Part shown: positions 20,353 to 31,171 of the stretch, one piece after another | Layout of the letters: every line of letters starts with the position of its first letter | Numbering within the stretch: position 1 is the stretch's first letter | Assembly: GCF_000315625.1 (NCBI RefSeq) | Contig: NW_005434638.1 | Coordinates: forward strand, 46,107-110,106 | Length of the DNA: 64,000 bases | Source of the DNA: Guillardia theta CCMP2712 | Taxonomy: Eukaryota; Cryptophyceae; Pyrenomonadales; Geminigeraceae | Direction of reading: 5' to 3' | Notes under the pieces: model-generated | Databases searched by the model: none | The model's input: only the letters and a program-made list of their open reading frames with translations | Told to the model about the DNA's origin: nothing | Translations under genes and position numbers: made by a program

Positions 20353-23022
20353 ATGGGCAAGAAGGGAGCCGCGGGTGGAAGCGGTGAAGGTGGAGGAGGA
20401 AGAGGAGGAGGAGGAGGAGGAGGAGGAGGAGGAGGAGGTCGGGGATTGAATTCGGTTCTTGGAGAGGACGTGCCTGTTTCTGTGTCGTCCTACGGCTCCA
20501 ACGACCAGGCTGTACCCATGCTTCGCAGCGCTGACCTCAGGAACGAACCGCTGCCGCATCATGTGACCTCCTACATTCGACGCGGTTCCTCGACCAGGTC
20601 GGCGAGACTCGCACGATCCGCCATGGTGGCCTCAAGCATTATGTTGGGGATATTGGCGATCACACTCTTTGTGGGCCCCAAGCACGAGAGGCAGGTGTCG
20701 CGGTCTACTACGAAACTCTTCCATACGGTGCTATCAGGTCGGAATATGTATGAGCCCCCTCCGAAAGCTGGCAAGCTATCTGAAGCTTCATCTCCTTCTG
20801 GCATCTCCGGAAAGAACGCCCTGCCGCAAACTCTGCAGGAAGAGTCTTCGGAAGGAGCCACTGAGGAGGGGGCAGAGGGTGGGACGACGAAAGAGAAGAA
20901 GGAACGGGAGGAGGAGGAGGGAGAGAGCGAGCTGGACGAAGAGAGGGAGATCGAAGTCAAGTTGCGGTGGGGTTTCGCTTTCGTTACGCTGATCATCTCC
21001 TTCTCTGTCCTGTTCGAGTATGCGGTGGACTTTATTCGCGAGAGGGTACCGGAGCTCTTGCAGGAGGTGGTGGACGCCCTACTGGAGGAGCTGACCACCC
21101 TTGGGTTCTTGGGCTTCCTCTTCTTCTTGTTCACCGTCCCTGTGGAGGGGGAGGAGAGCCTGCTGGGCATCGCCTCCGTCTACTCCTTGCACGAGCCCAG
21201 TGCGCTCCAGGAGCTGTTCGAGGGCCTGCACTACCTGGTGTTCTTCATCTCGCTGTCCTTCATCCTGAGCACCATCGGAGGTCTGTGGTCCTTCCAGCTG
21301 ACCAGCAACAAGCAGTGGGCAGACTTTGAGACCCTGGGCAGCAAAGTGTTCGAGGAAAACTCACTTCTGGACATCGAGCCGAACGATGCGAACCATGGCG
21401 CCTCGCTCATGGCCGAGTGGAAGAAGCCCCTCGACGTGCAGAGGGCGGAGTACTTGAGGATCCGGACAAGGTTCATCATCGAGGCGAAGGAGCCTGAGCT
21501 TGAGCCTGACTTCGACTTCCATGAGTACCTTCAGAGGAGGGTTGCTGAGCAGTTCTCTAAGATGATCAAGATCTCCCCTGTGGACTGGCTATGCACCTGG
21601 CTGCTCCTGGTCATCTTCTTCGGAGTGGTGGAGGAGGGGATCACGTCGAACAACCTGCTGGTGTTCTACTGGTTCCTGCTCTTTATCATCGTCGCCCTGT
21701 GCCTCCTCTTGCAGTGCAAGATGGTCTGGATCCGGCAGCAACTGATCCCCCGCCTCCCCAGCGAGATGCAGAGCTCTGCAAAGTTTTCGAAGAAACTGGT
21801 GATTGCACCAGTCATGCTGGATCAGAGCACCTTCAAGAAGAGCAAGGAGTTCTCCCTCTCCTTCCTTCTCAAGTACGTCCCATCAACACTGGTCACTCTC
21901 GTCAAGGCGATAGTCCACCAGCGACCACCCAACAAGCATGAGAGGCTGTTCTGGGGTGTGGCCAAGGGGCCGGAAATCACTTCCCACGCCATCCGGTTAT
22001 GCATGTTCTGGACCATCATCTCCCTTGCGATGTTGTTGTCCCATCATATGCCAGGGATCGTCAAGAGCGGAGAGGACCTGACGGGGTACAGGATCTTTGG
22101 GCACCTGATGTTCGCCACCTTGGTGCTGATTCACATCATTGCGATCCCGATCAACTACGTCAGCGCCAAGATCTTCACCATGTGCTTCTCCATCGAGATG
22201 TTCGCGGACAAGGAGATGATCGAGAAGATCGTGAGGGAGCAGAAGTATGCCAGGTGCCAGAAGGCTATCGACATGCTCTTCATGCTCCACTTCTACATGC
22301 AGCAGGCAAAGTGGCTGAAGCAGCAGGCGGAGGAGGCAGAGAAGGGAGTGTCGCAGAGCCCGGGGACGTACACTGGGCAGATGTTCGTGCCATCCAACGA
22401 GGAGGAGCAGAAGGCACTGGCGGAGCTTGAGGAGCTCTTTAACCACTTCGACCAAGACGGCAGCGGGGAGTTGTCGACGGCGGAGGTGGGAGAGTTGCTG
22501 GGAACGATGGGAACGAACCTGATGCCGGAGGAGCTGGAGAAGCTGGTGAAGCTGATGGACAAGGATGGGTCGGGAGAGATCTCGCTGGACGAGCTGGCGT
22601 CAGTGATGCTGTCGAAGAGGCAGATGACCAACAAAAACATCAAGCTGACCGAGGTAGGAGAGGAGCTGTTCGCCATGTTCGACAAGGACGGGAAGGGAGA
22701 GATATCGCTGGATGAGATGATCGAGACATTCGAGTCGATCGGGAAGAACTGGGACATGGACGACGTGGTGTCCTTCTTCGAGCTCATCGACCTCGATGGA
22801 AGCAAGAGCATCAACAAGCAAGAATTCTTTGCGGTAAGATGGATCCTCCTCCTCCTCCTCCTCCTCTTTCTCCTCCTCCTCCTCCTCCTCCTCCTCCTCC
22901 TCCCCACCTTTTTTCGGCATTTACTCCACTTTGCGTCCTCGCTCTTTTCTACACTTTCTAGTCTTCCCGCCCATAATGTTTGCTTGCAGTTCATCGAAGA
23001 CGTGGAACGGATGACCAAGTAA
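20353..23022 (+). CDS. MLO-family membrane protein fused to a four-EF-hand (calmodulin-like) domain
   Basis: After a Gly-rich start (residues 7-30) a first membrane segment (about 85-107) and then RWGFAFVTLIISFSVLFEYA (about 205) open an MLO-like core. MLO signatures are ALLEELTTLGFLGFLFFLFT, the cytosolic-loop motif FDFHEYLQRR..ISPVDWLCTW, RLFWGVAKGPEI, and the last helices EDLTGYRIFGHLMFATLVLI..IPINYV. Plant MLO proteins have seven helices, bind calmodulin through their tail, and have been reported to act as Ca channels. Here the tail instead holds four EF-hands, at about 690-720, 728-755, 768-797 and 804-830, with loops DQDGSGELSTAE, DKDGSGEISLDE, DKDGKGEISLDE and DLDGSKSINKQE. All have the expected Ca-ligand positions. 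The last intron (22834-22989, 156 nt) has no in-frame stop. Splicing joins NKQEFFA to FIEDVERMTK and TAA. Confidence 0.87.
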   Translation: MGKKGAAGGSGEGGGGRGGGGGGGGGGGGRGLNSVLGEDVPVSVSSYGSNDQAVPMLRSADLRNEPLPHHVTSYIRRGSSTRSARLARSAMVASSIMLGILAITLFVGPKHERQVSRSTTKLFHTVLSGRNMYEPPPKAGKLSEASSPSGISGKNALPQTLQEESSEGATEEGAEGGTTKEKKEREEEEGESELDEEREIEVKLRWGFAFVTLIISFSVLFEYAVDFIRERVPELLQEVVDALLEELTTLGFLGFLFFLFTVPVEGEESLLGIASVYSLHEPSALQELFEGLHYLVFFISLSFILSTIGGLWSFQLTSNKQWADFETLGSKVFEENSLLDIEPNDANHGASLMAEWKKPLDVQRAEYLRIRTRFIIEAKEPELEPDFDFHEYLQRRVAEQFSKMIKISPVDWLCTWLLLVIFFGVVEEGITSNNLLVFYWFLLFIIVALCLLLQCKMVWIRQQLIPRLPSEMQSSAKFSKKLVIAPVMLDQSTFKKSKEFSLSFLLKYVPSTLVTLVKAIVHQRPPNKHERLFWGVAKGPEITSHAIRLCMFWTIISLAMLLSHHMPGIVKSGEDLTGYRIFGHLMFATLVLIHIIAIPINYVSAKIFTMCFSIEMFADKEMIEKIVREQKYARCQKAIDMLFMLHFYMQQAKWLKQQAEEAEKGVSQSPGTYTGQMFVPSNEEEQKALAELEELFNHFDQDGSGELSTAEVGELLGTMGTNLMPEELEKLVKLMDKDGSGEISLDELASVMLSKRQMTNKNIKLTEVGEELFAMFDKDGKGEISLDEMIETFESIGKNWDMDDVVSFFELIDLDGSKSINKQEFFAVRWILLLLLLLFLLLLLLLLLLLPTFFRHLLHFASSLFSTLSSLPAHNVCLQFIEDVERMTK

Positions 23023-23129
23023 CGGTCCACAGCGTGTTCAATTATTCTTTCCTCTCTCAGTCTCTAATTATTGTTTCTCTACCCTCCCCCATTTCTAATA
23101 TTTACAACTGAATTAAACATGTAATCTCC

Positions 23130-25178
23130 TTAGAAGGGCGGGAAATGCGCTTTATACCAGACGAAGATCTTGCGCTGCAGCGGTTCGACGATGGCAAGGA
23201 AGAAGGAGAAGGAAGGATTGGCGTGCTGCATTAAATGTCAATGTATGATGCTACGAAAGACCATGACGATGATGAGGGTGTTGTCGTCCTTGTTTGATGA
23301 TTACGATGACGACGAGGATGTTGGCTGTGGTTGTGGTTATGATATTGGTTGATGATGATGATCATGATGATGATGATGATGATATAGTTGTGGTTGTGGT
23401 TGATGTTGTTGTTGAACATGATGATGTACTGTTGGTAGTGATGGTGTTACCGAGGGGAAGAGCTCGAAGTCTGCGTCGACTTTTGTGATCTGCAGGATAG
23501 TCATACAACGGAGGAGGAGGGGAAAGACAACAAGATAGGGGATGGAAGTCACTTGCAGCTTGTGCGTCTGACTCTTCGAAACTTTTACCTTCCATGTTGT
23601 CAGGCAAGAAGTCGAAAGATAAATCTCCTCCTCCTCCTCCTCCTCCTCCTCCTCCTCCTCCTCCTCCTCCTCCTCCTCCTCCTCCTCCTCCTTGTGTTGC
23701 AGCTCTCCACTTCCTCATTCCCTCTGCCCCCCGTCCTCGTCCTTCCCGTACTTGCTCTATCCTACCCTCCGCCCGTCTCTCCTACCAGATCTTTGTACAT
23801 GTCCTTGGTAACATCCATGTACGCGTCAATGCTGTCTTCGAACTGACACGTTCCTCCTCCAACCACTAGTGCCTTGAAGATATGGAAGATCAGCTCCTTC
23901 CTCTCTTCTTCTGAGAACTCCTGCGAACGCTTCTCAACCCTGTACGAGAGGACGACGAAGAGGAAGACGAGGACAAGGGGAAGGAGGATCAACCTCGTAG
24001 TGGTCACTCTCTTCCTGTACCAGCAGCTTGTGTAGCTCGTCGGAGAGAACAAGGTCGTCGACAAACTCGTCGAAACATTTCACAAGAGCTCCGTTCTCCC
24101 GCACAACAGGAGGGTCCTCTGTGCAAGAAGAAGTCACGAAAGATCTGATAGCATCAGCTAGCACTACTAAACTATGAGAGCACTGAAAAAATCAAAAACT
24201 CATGCTCCCTTCCTCCCGCCCTGCCACCTCCTCACCTTCACAGCTCTTTCTTCCCTCTCATCTCCTTCTTCCTTCGCTCGTCTCCTCTCCTCTCCCCTCC
24301 CCTCGTCTCCCCTCCCCTCCCCTCGTCTCCCCTCCCCTCCCCTCCCCTCCCCTCCCCTCGGTCTCTCACCAATCTGCATCAGCTTGTCAAAGAACTCCAT
24401 GTTGGTCACACTGCTGGCCAGCTCCTCCACCTCGACCCTCCTGACCGGCCCAACTCTTCTCCACGAGTCTCTGCCGGAGGAAACGCTGAGAGAGCTTTGC
24501 ACCTTCACACGAGATGTGATGAGTTGACAGGACAGGACAGGACAGGAAAGAGGACAGGACAGGACAGGACAGGACAGGACAGAGGACAGGACAGGACAGA
24601 GGACAGAGGACAGGACAGGACAGAGGACAGGACAGAGGACAGGACAGGACAAAAAGTTGGTGTTTTTCTACCGTCTTTGAAGCAAAAAAATCTCTGAAGA
24701 AGACTTGAGACTGGTGCTTGGAGAAGAACTCGTCGAAGCTGAAGGCTCGCAGGTACGAACAGTCCTCAAACCCCCACTTGGTCCAGAGCTCCTGCAATGC
24801 CTGTTGACTGAAGGGAGGGAGGGAGGGAGGGAGGGATGGGGTGGGGAGGGAGGGAGGGAGAGAGAGAGAGATAGAGAGATAGAGAGATAGAGAGATAGAG
24901 AGATCGANNNNNNNNNNNNNNNNNNNNNNNNNNNNNNNNNNNNNNNNNNNNNNNNNNNNNNNNNNNNNNNNNNNNNNNNNNNNNNNNNNNNNNNNNNNNN
25001 NNNNNNNAGTCAAGGGAGATAGGGTGGAGAGGGAGAGAGGGGAGGGAGGGAGGAGGTAAGGACTGCTAACCTTCTTCTTCGGATCGTTGAGGATTTGAGG
25101 CTTGAAATCCACCTCCTCAAACTGGAAACTCCCTGAAGTCTCTTCCTCCACCTGATCGCTGGAGATGTGCATGGCCAT
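23130..25178 (-). CDS. CFAP300: Cilia- and flagella-associated protein 300
   Basis: CFAP300 is a cytosolic factor needed for axonemal dynein arm assembly. Eight exons give about 266 residues; human CFAP300 has 267. They are 25178-25071 (MAMHISSDQ..DPKKK), 24800-24672 (ALQELWTKWGFEDCSYLRAF), 24502-24370 (VQSSLS..FFDKLMQI), 24118-23994 (DPPVVRENGALVKCFDEFVD), 23920-23786 (EFSEEERKELIFHIFKAL, GGGTCQFEDSIDAYMDVTKD), 23589-23553 (VKVSKSQTHKLQ), 23489-23451 (ITKVDADFELFPS) and 23225-23130 (HANPSFSFFLAIVEPLQRKI, ending PPF and TAA). All junctions are GT-AG with matching phase, and every exon aligns with human CFAP300 from memory of the family. A gap lies in intron 1 and long simple repeats lie in introns 2, 3 and 5. 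The gene's presence implies motile cilia. Confidence 0.93.
23625..23692. repeat. (CTC)n repeat in a CFAP300 intron
   Basis: About 22 CTC units (GAG on the sense strand of CFAP300) lie between exons 5 and 6 of that gene. They generate false poly-Leu, poly-Pro and poly-Gly frames. Confidence 0.9.
24526..24651. repeat. (CAGGA)n pentanucleotide repeat, partly interrupted
   Basis: GACAGGACAGGACAG words with GAGGACAG interruptions fill most of CFAP300 intron 2. The unit CAGGA is the reverse complement of the TCCTG unit repeated at 40928-41069. Confidence 0.9.
24908..25007. other. Assembly gap (100 N) in CFAP300 intron 1
   Basis: The gap is flanked by GAGGGAGGGAGG and AGAGAGATAGAGAGAT simple sequence. 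No coding sequence is lost, because exons 1 and 2 join in phase 0. Confidence 0.9.
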
Positions 25179-25489
25179 GATTCCTCTCTAAGGATAGGAC
25201 CTGCTGACACTGGGCAGGCAAAACTTCAGCATGCTCACAGGGCAAGTGTGGTGAACCCTGTCCCTCCCGCTCCTCCTGCTCCTCCTGCTTCTCCTGCTCC
25301 TCCTGCTCCCCCTGCTCCCCCTGCTCCCCCTGCTCCCCCCGCTCCTCCACCTCCTTCCGAAATGCGTTGGAACTTTTCGCAAGGTGAACACTGGATCACC
25401 CTACCCTACTTCATACAATTTCCTTTAGAAGTATTTTCGAGGCAAACACGGGGTAGGGTCTCTAGACGAAGGAACTGTTCCTTCTGTCG
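25179..25489. promoter_or_regulatory. Shared upstream region of CFAP300 and the CoA-binding gene
   Basis: This 310-base stretch separates two genes transcribed away from each other, so it probably carries both promoters. It contains a CTGCTCC/CTGCTTC repeat array at 25268-25350 and the words CACCCTACCCTACTTC and GGGTAGGGTC at 25396-25460, which are like those of other intergenic modules. No TATA box is obvious. Confidence 0.4.
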
Positions 25490-26459
25490 ATGTCCCAAAT
25501 CCTCCTCCTCCTCCTCCTCCTCCCCGCCTCCTCCCTCACCTTCTCCGTTCCCGCTACCTCCTCTCTCTCCCTCGCTCGCTCCTCTCCCTTCCTCTCCCCT
25601 GCTTGTTCCCCTCGAAGTCCTGTAGGCCTTCCCCGCTCCTCTGTACACGTTCGCACAAGGCTTCCATCTCCTCTGTCCCTGTCTGCCATGGCGACCGAGG
25701 CCGAGCTCGTGAAACAAGTTTGGTCCGACGCCAAGACCATCGCAGTCGTAGGAGCGACGAACAAGGAGACCATGCCCGTCTATGGCGTCATGAAGTTTCT
25801 GCAAGCTGAGGTGACCTCCCCTACCATCCTTCCCTACCATCCTTCCCTAGTATCCTCCCATCTGCTGCTTTCTTCCCCTCCCCATCCCCTCTCATCCCAT
25901 CCCATCCCATCCCATCCGCTCCACACCTTCTACCCTCTCCTCCTCTCAACTCTCCCTCTGTCCACCCAGATCTGCTCCCCTCTCAAGCTCTCTCCCCTCC
26001 TCTCCTCTACCATGTCTCATGCACTATCCTCGTAGGGCTACCGCTGCATCCCGGTCAATCCGGGGGCTGCTCAACGCGGCGAGGAGGTGATGGGACAGAA
26101 GACGTACGCGAGTGTCAGCGACATAGAGGAGCATGTCGACATCGTTGACATCTTCTTGCGCTCCGACAGGTAGCCAGTCACCCGGTCCAGCTCCTTCTTG
26201 TCCTGCTCCCCCCCACCCCCTCCTCCCCTGCTGCCGCCACCTCCTCCTCCTCCCCAGCTGACATCCAGCTTGCAGGATCGCTCCCGTGTTCGAGGACGCG
26301 GTGAAAAAGGGGGTGAAGACGATCTGGACGCAGATCGGGGTGGAGGACGAGGAGGCCGCGGCAGCGGCGAGAGGCCGCGGCGTCAACGTCATCATGAACC
26401 GATGCCCGGCGATCGACATCCCGTCCATGGCGATCCCCACCCCAAGGAGCCGCATGTGA
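25490..26459 (+). CDS. CoA-binding (YccU-type) Rossmann-domain protein, possibly plastid-targeted
   Basis: The core starts at the ATG at 25688: MATEAELVKQVWSDAKTIAV, then VGATNKETMPVYGVMKFLQA. Exon 2 (26036-26169) gives GYRCIPVNPGAAQRGEEVMG and HVDIVDIFLRSD. Exon 3 (26276-26459) gives RIAPVFEDAVKKGVKTIWTQ and VNVIMNRCPAIDIP, and ends TPRSRM and TGA. The order matches small bacterial and eukaryotic CoA-binding-domain proteins (about 140 residues), whose role is poorly known. An in-frame ATG at 25490 would add a hydrophobic stretch ([19 protein letters not shown]) and a basic Ser/Pro/Arg segment without acidic residues. That is the bipartite plastid leader of secondary algae. CT-rich DNA could also mimic such a leader, so the longer start is uncertain. 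Confidence 0.82.
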
Positions 26460-26527
26460 GCGACAGGAGGAGGAGGAGGAGGAGGAATGTATGGAGCAAG
26501 GTGCACAAGCATTCTAAAACTTCATTG

Positions 26528-27271
26528 CTACTTCAGCCTCTCTACTCCTTTCCCCTTCCCTCGTTCCCTTCCTGTCTCGTAAAACTTCCCCGAGGCCAGC
26601 AGGGGATGCTCGAGCCGGTGCGCGTGCGCGAGCTCCTGCAGGAGAGAGCTGGCGAGGAGGGGATGGAGCTGGAACAAGATCCGCTTGCACCGGGCGGCGT
26701 CGGTCTTGAGCTGATCCAGCATCGTCCACTCCTGCGGGAGCCTCTTGTGGAGCAGCAACGATGACTTGTCGAGCTCCTCCCGCAGCACGTCCATCCTCTT
26801 GCCCCCCTCCCTCCTCCAGCGGTTCCAGTTCGTCACCTGACCTCCTTCTCCTCCTCTCCCTCCTCCCCCTGCCTCTCCTCCGCTTCCTCCTCCTCCATCT
26901 GCTCCTCCTCCTCCTGCATCTCCTTCCAGCTTCCCAGCCTCCAACATGGCGATCGCCGACTTCATCCGCTGAAAATGCTGCAAGCACAGGATCCTATCCT
27001 CCTCCTCCTCCTCCCGCTCCTTCTTCGCATCTAGCCCCTTCTCCCTCCTCCTCCCTCCTCCTACCCCCCTGCCCCTGAGGAAGAGCAGCCTGGTATTCAG
27101 CTCATGGCAGACTCGCTCCTCCTCCCATCGAGCATGCCGGCCCTCGCAGGTCAGCTCGAATCTCACCCTCCCCTCCGGCATGATGCCGTTGTGAAGGAGT
27201 TTCTCTGCCTCGCGGCTCCTCGTGAGCACAAGTGGGATATGACGTTGCTCGCCAGCTAGAAACAAGTGAGT

Positions 27272-27315
<44 letters not shown>

Positions 27316-30300
27316 AGAGGACGAGGAGAAAGATGAGAAACATCAGGAGGGGGAAGGAGGAGGAGGGATAGGAGGGAGAGGACGAGGACGGAGGAGGATG
27401 AGGCAAAGGATGAGAACGATCAAGAAGAAATTCAGGAGGAGGGGGAGGAGGAGGAGGAGCTAAATACCTGACAGATGCCCGAGGTCGATCCTCACTCGCC
27501 TCCCTCCCTCCTCCTCGCAGGAGAACCCGAGCGGCATACCCGAGCAAGATACCATCAGCGCCGCCTCCTCCGTCGAGACGGTCAACGAGACGTTGCATGC
27601 TCTGACATGCATCATCCTTCTCCACACGCTCCTCACCGCCTGCTCCGCCTGCTCTCCTCCTTGGACGACCTGCCGCAGTCCTCCGGTGAGCAGGGCAAGC
27701 TCCTCCATGCTGGACAGGAAGTCGATGGGCTCGTTGGCGTCGCTGACGCGGGGAAGGGAGACGATGGGCCACAGCTGTGTGGAGCCGCGAAGGAGGAGGT
27801 TCTCGCGGAGAGGAGGGGAGGAGAGGAGCATGTGAGAAGACGGGGGGGAGTCGCCGTGGTTGACTCCGGTGAGCAGGAGGATCCATCGGACGGGGCAGGA
27901 GGAGGAGGAGGAGGAGGAGGAGGAGGGAGGGAGGGTGAGATAGTCTTCTGCTGCAGGAGGATTGAGAATTCTGAAGGCTTCCATGATGGCTTGAGCGAGA
28001 GGAGAGGAGGACCGTCCTTGCCCCTTCCTCCTTGCACGGTCGATGGCCTTGACCAGCTGACCGAGTAGCTGAGACTTGTTGGTCCCGCTGGCCTGCGGGG
28101 AAGTGAGAGAAGAGATGGGATGATGAGTGGTCACTGGCTAGGGCAGGAGAAGGAAGACGGGAGGGGAGAGGAGAGGAGGAGAGGCAGAGGATGTGGCGAG
28201 AAAGGAGAGGGTAGCGAAGAAGGGGGAGAGGAAGAGGAAGAGGAGGGGAGAGTAGAGCGGAGGAGGGGAAAGGGGGGAGGGGAGGGGAGCAAGAAAGGGG
28301 GCAAGTGGGAGGTAGGCAGGCCATGCGAGGCACACAAAGGGCAGGAAAAGAAGCCGGGGGAGCGCAGTGGGGAGGAGGATGAGCTGGAGCAGGGGAACAG
28401 GATCGCTCTATCACCTGCATCGGGAGGATGTGAACCCTAGAGGCATCGGAGGAAGAGATGATTCCGATCGCGTGTTCCTCTTCTATCTCCTCCACCAGCT
28501 CCTCGCTCAGCCGCTCCAGCGCGTCCAACGCGTCCCCGGAGAAGCTCCAGTCAATGACGATGATCACAGCGACGGAAAGGGAGCGAGGAGGGAGAGGAGG
28601 AGGAGGTTGCCTGCTGATCCCGACGCAGGCGCACACGCATACGTCTCCTCCCTCCTCCAGGGTGTGCGCGACCCGAAGGCTGACTGACTTGCTGCTGCCT
28701 CTTGCACCACAAGACGGCAGCCCTCCCCTTGCCTTCCCCTCCTCCTCCTCCGCCTCCTCCTCCAGCTCGATCTGAGGAGGATGAAGCTCGTGGTAGACTC
28801 GGATGGTCTCGGAGAGGACCTGAGGCGCTAGGGAAATCTCCTCCTCCGCCTCCTCCTCCTCCAGCTCCACGAGGGGAGGGAGCAGCTGCCCACTGCCCGC
28901 CGAGAAATCCTGGAAGGAGGAGGCAAGAGCATGTCGTAGCCTCGAGCCCTTCCTTCCCTTCCCCTTCCCCTTCCTCCCCGTCCTCTTGCTCTGCTCATCC
29001 TTCTCGTCCTCGTCCTCGTCCTCGTCCTCTCCCTCCTCCCGACTGAGAGATATCGCTGGATTCCGCCACGCTGCCCCGCTCGTCACCTCTACCCAGGACC
29101 GCAGAGGATACTCTTCCTCTCGCTCGCTCCTCCTCCACATGGCGACGCTGCCGACCAACCCCTCCCGTAGGTACTGCAAGGACCAGACCTGCATCCTGCT
29201 GTCGAAGGAGAGCACCGACCCTCCTCCTCTCCTGTCGTACAGCGGAGGGCCGAGGGCGCACCTCCTCCTGTACTGACCCAGAACGCTAGGATGGAACATG
29301 CTCTGACCGGACAGAACCAGCTCTCTCGGAAACCTGTCGGGGTCTGCTGGGAGGGAGCTGGCGGAGATTGAGCTGAGAGACTCTGCAAGGAACACCGTCT
29401 CCTCCTCCTCCTCCTGCGATGGGAGTGAGGGACTGGTCGATTGGCTAGTTCCCTGCGCACTCCCGAGCTCCTCCGCAGCCCTCTCATCCTCCACGTTCTC
29501 GCGTTTTGGCAGCAAGTTTCTTCCGCTGGCAAGTTGTTGGACGAGCCGACGATGTGCTTGATCGGATCGCTTCCTCTCCTCCTCCTCCTCGTTCACAACC
29601 TCTTCCTCCTTCTCCTCCTCCTGCCCCTCCTCTGCCAGCACCAGCAGCTTCGTCGCCAATCCTTGAGCAGTGCAAGGGGAAACTGACATGTTAAGAGAGG
29701 AAACAGGAGTAGAAGAAAGGGAGAGCGCCGTCCTCCCTGCCCTTTCTGATGCTCTTCTCGATCTCCCCCTCTCCTCCTCCTCCTCCTCCTCCTTCCTCTG
29801 CCCCTCCTGCTCCTGCCCCTGCTGTTCCTCCTCGTTGAAACAGAGAGCGTCGGCCCAACTTCTTGACAGTTTCCCACCACTTGAAGCGGCAGACATTTCT
29901 GACTGCAGGTCCTCCGACCTTGCCTGTTGATCGTTTTCCTCCCTCTCCCTCTCCCTCTCCCTCTCCCTCTCCCTCTCATCCTCTCCCTCGTCCTCCTGCT
30001 CCTCTTTCATAACTTTCTCTTCCTTGTCTTTTGTTCTTCTCTCAGCCTCGGGATCCAAACTTTCATCCTCCACAACCGCCTTCCCTTCTCCTTCCTGGCC
30101 ATGTCCGATGAACAAATCAGTGCTGACTGACATCTCGGAGCATCTTTTTTCGCCTCTTTCCCTTCTTGCTGACTTCTCCTCCTCATCCTCCGCTTTCTCT
30201 TCTTTCCCATTTTCTCGCAAATTTCTCGGAATCGTCGGTGGGTCACTTTCCACCTCCGGCAGCCGGACGATGACATTGGGAGTTTGGGCATCCCTGCCAA

Positions 30301-31171
30301 TCTTGATCTGTACTTTTGGATTTGTCTCATGAAATTCCGATATGGGAGAGTAGAAGTCTTCCCCGGAGGACGAAATTGACCGTGCATCACGTTCCGCATC
30401 AGAGGCAACGGGGCGAGGAATCGAGTTGTCATCCCGTAGAAACGAGGAGGAGGAGAGAAACGAAGAGGACAAGAAGGAGGCGGAGGAGGCGGAGGAGGCG
30501 GAGGAGGCTGAGGAGGAGGGCTCAACAGACTTCTTTGACAGGATGTCGTCCTTCCTTCCCACCATGGAGTACAAGTCATCAAAGAAACCATCGGGTGACT
30601 CCGACTGTCTGTCTTCCTCCTCGTGAAAGCTCTTGAACACTCGCTCAAGCGCCCTGGTCCTTGCTTCCAGAGTCAACATCTTCCTCCCCTCCGCCTCGTC
30701 CTCTGACCCTTCCGCTGCTCCTCCTCCTCGCCCCTTGTCAGCTCCTCTAGACCGCAGGGACGGCAGCAGGCGAACGATCTGAGTGATAGCATCCACACGT
30801 TCCTCCTCCCTTTCCTCTTCCTCCTGTTCCTCCCCCTGCCCTCTTGGACCCGCCGAGTCTGCAACAGGATCACCTGTCTCCCTTGTCCCTTGTTCTCCTC
30901 CTCCTCCTCTGCTTCGCCCCCCAAGGTCCCCCTCCCCCTTCGCTCGCCCTTCGTGACCTCGGTTGGCGTCCGCCCTGCTGTCTCCTGCTCCTTCCCGTCC
31001 CCCTCCTCCTCCACCTCCTCCCGAACTTTCTCCACTTCCTCTCCTGTCGAGCTTCAAAATCCCTCGCTGTCCTCTGATGACTTTCATACTCCCCTCGGCG
31101 TCTGAGACTATTCCAACCTTGACTCCACCTGATGCTCCTGCTGCTGCTACTGCCGCTGCCGCTGATACCAA
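26528..31171 (-). CDS. Very long low-complexity protein with a VWA domain (multi-exon)
   Basis: The strand and the main exons are clear but the exact model is not. From 31171 to about 28550 one frame encodes an acidic, Ser/Glu-rich protein with many GEDEDEDE and REREREREE stretches. A hydrophobic strand and MIDAS follow in VAVIIVIDWSFSGDALDALE, which keeps DxSxS. The domain continues in an exon at about 28095-27460 (TNKSQLLGQLVKAIDRARRK, RWILLLTGVNHGD, LWPIVSLPRVSD), supplying the MIDAS Thr and Asp. A last exon (about 27255-26528) reads EQRHIPLVLTRSREAEKLLH, RVRFELTCEGRHARWEEERV and WTMLDQLKTDAARCKRILFQ, and stops near 26528. VWA domains bind metal and protein partners. The uninterrupted 1547-codon frame runs straight through two introns and should not be read as one exon. 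Confidence 0.6.

Noticed and set aside
28550-31171. Reading the 1547-codon frame as one exon
   Set aside because: The frame passes through CT-rich introns. The VWA domain continues in another frame after about 28430.
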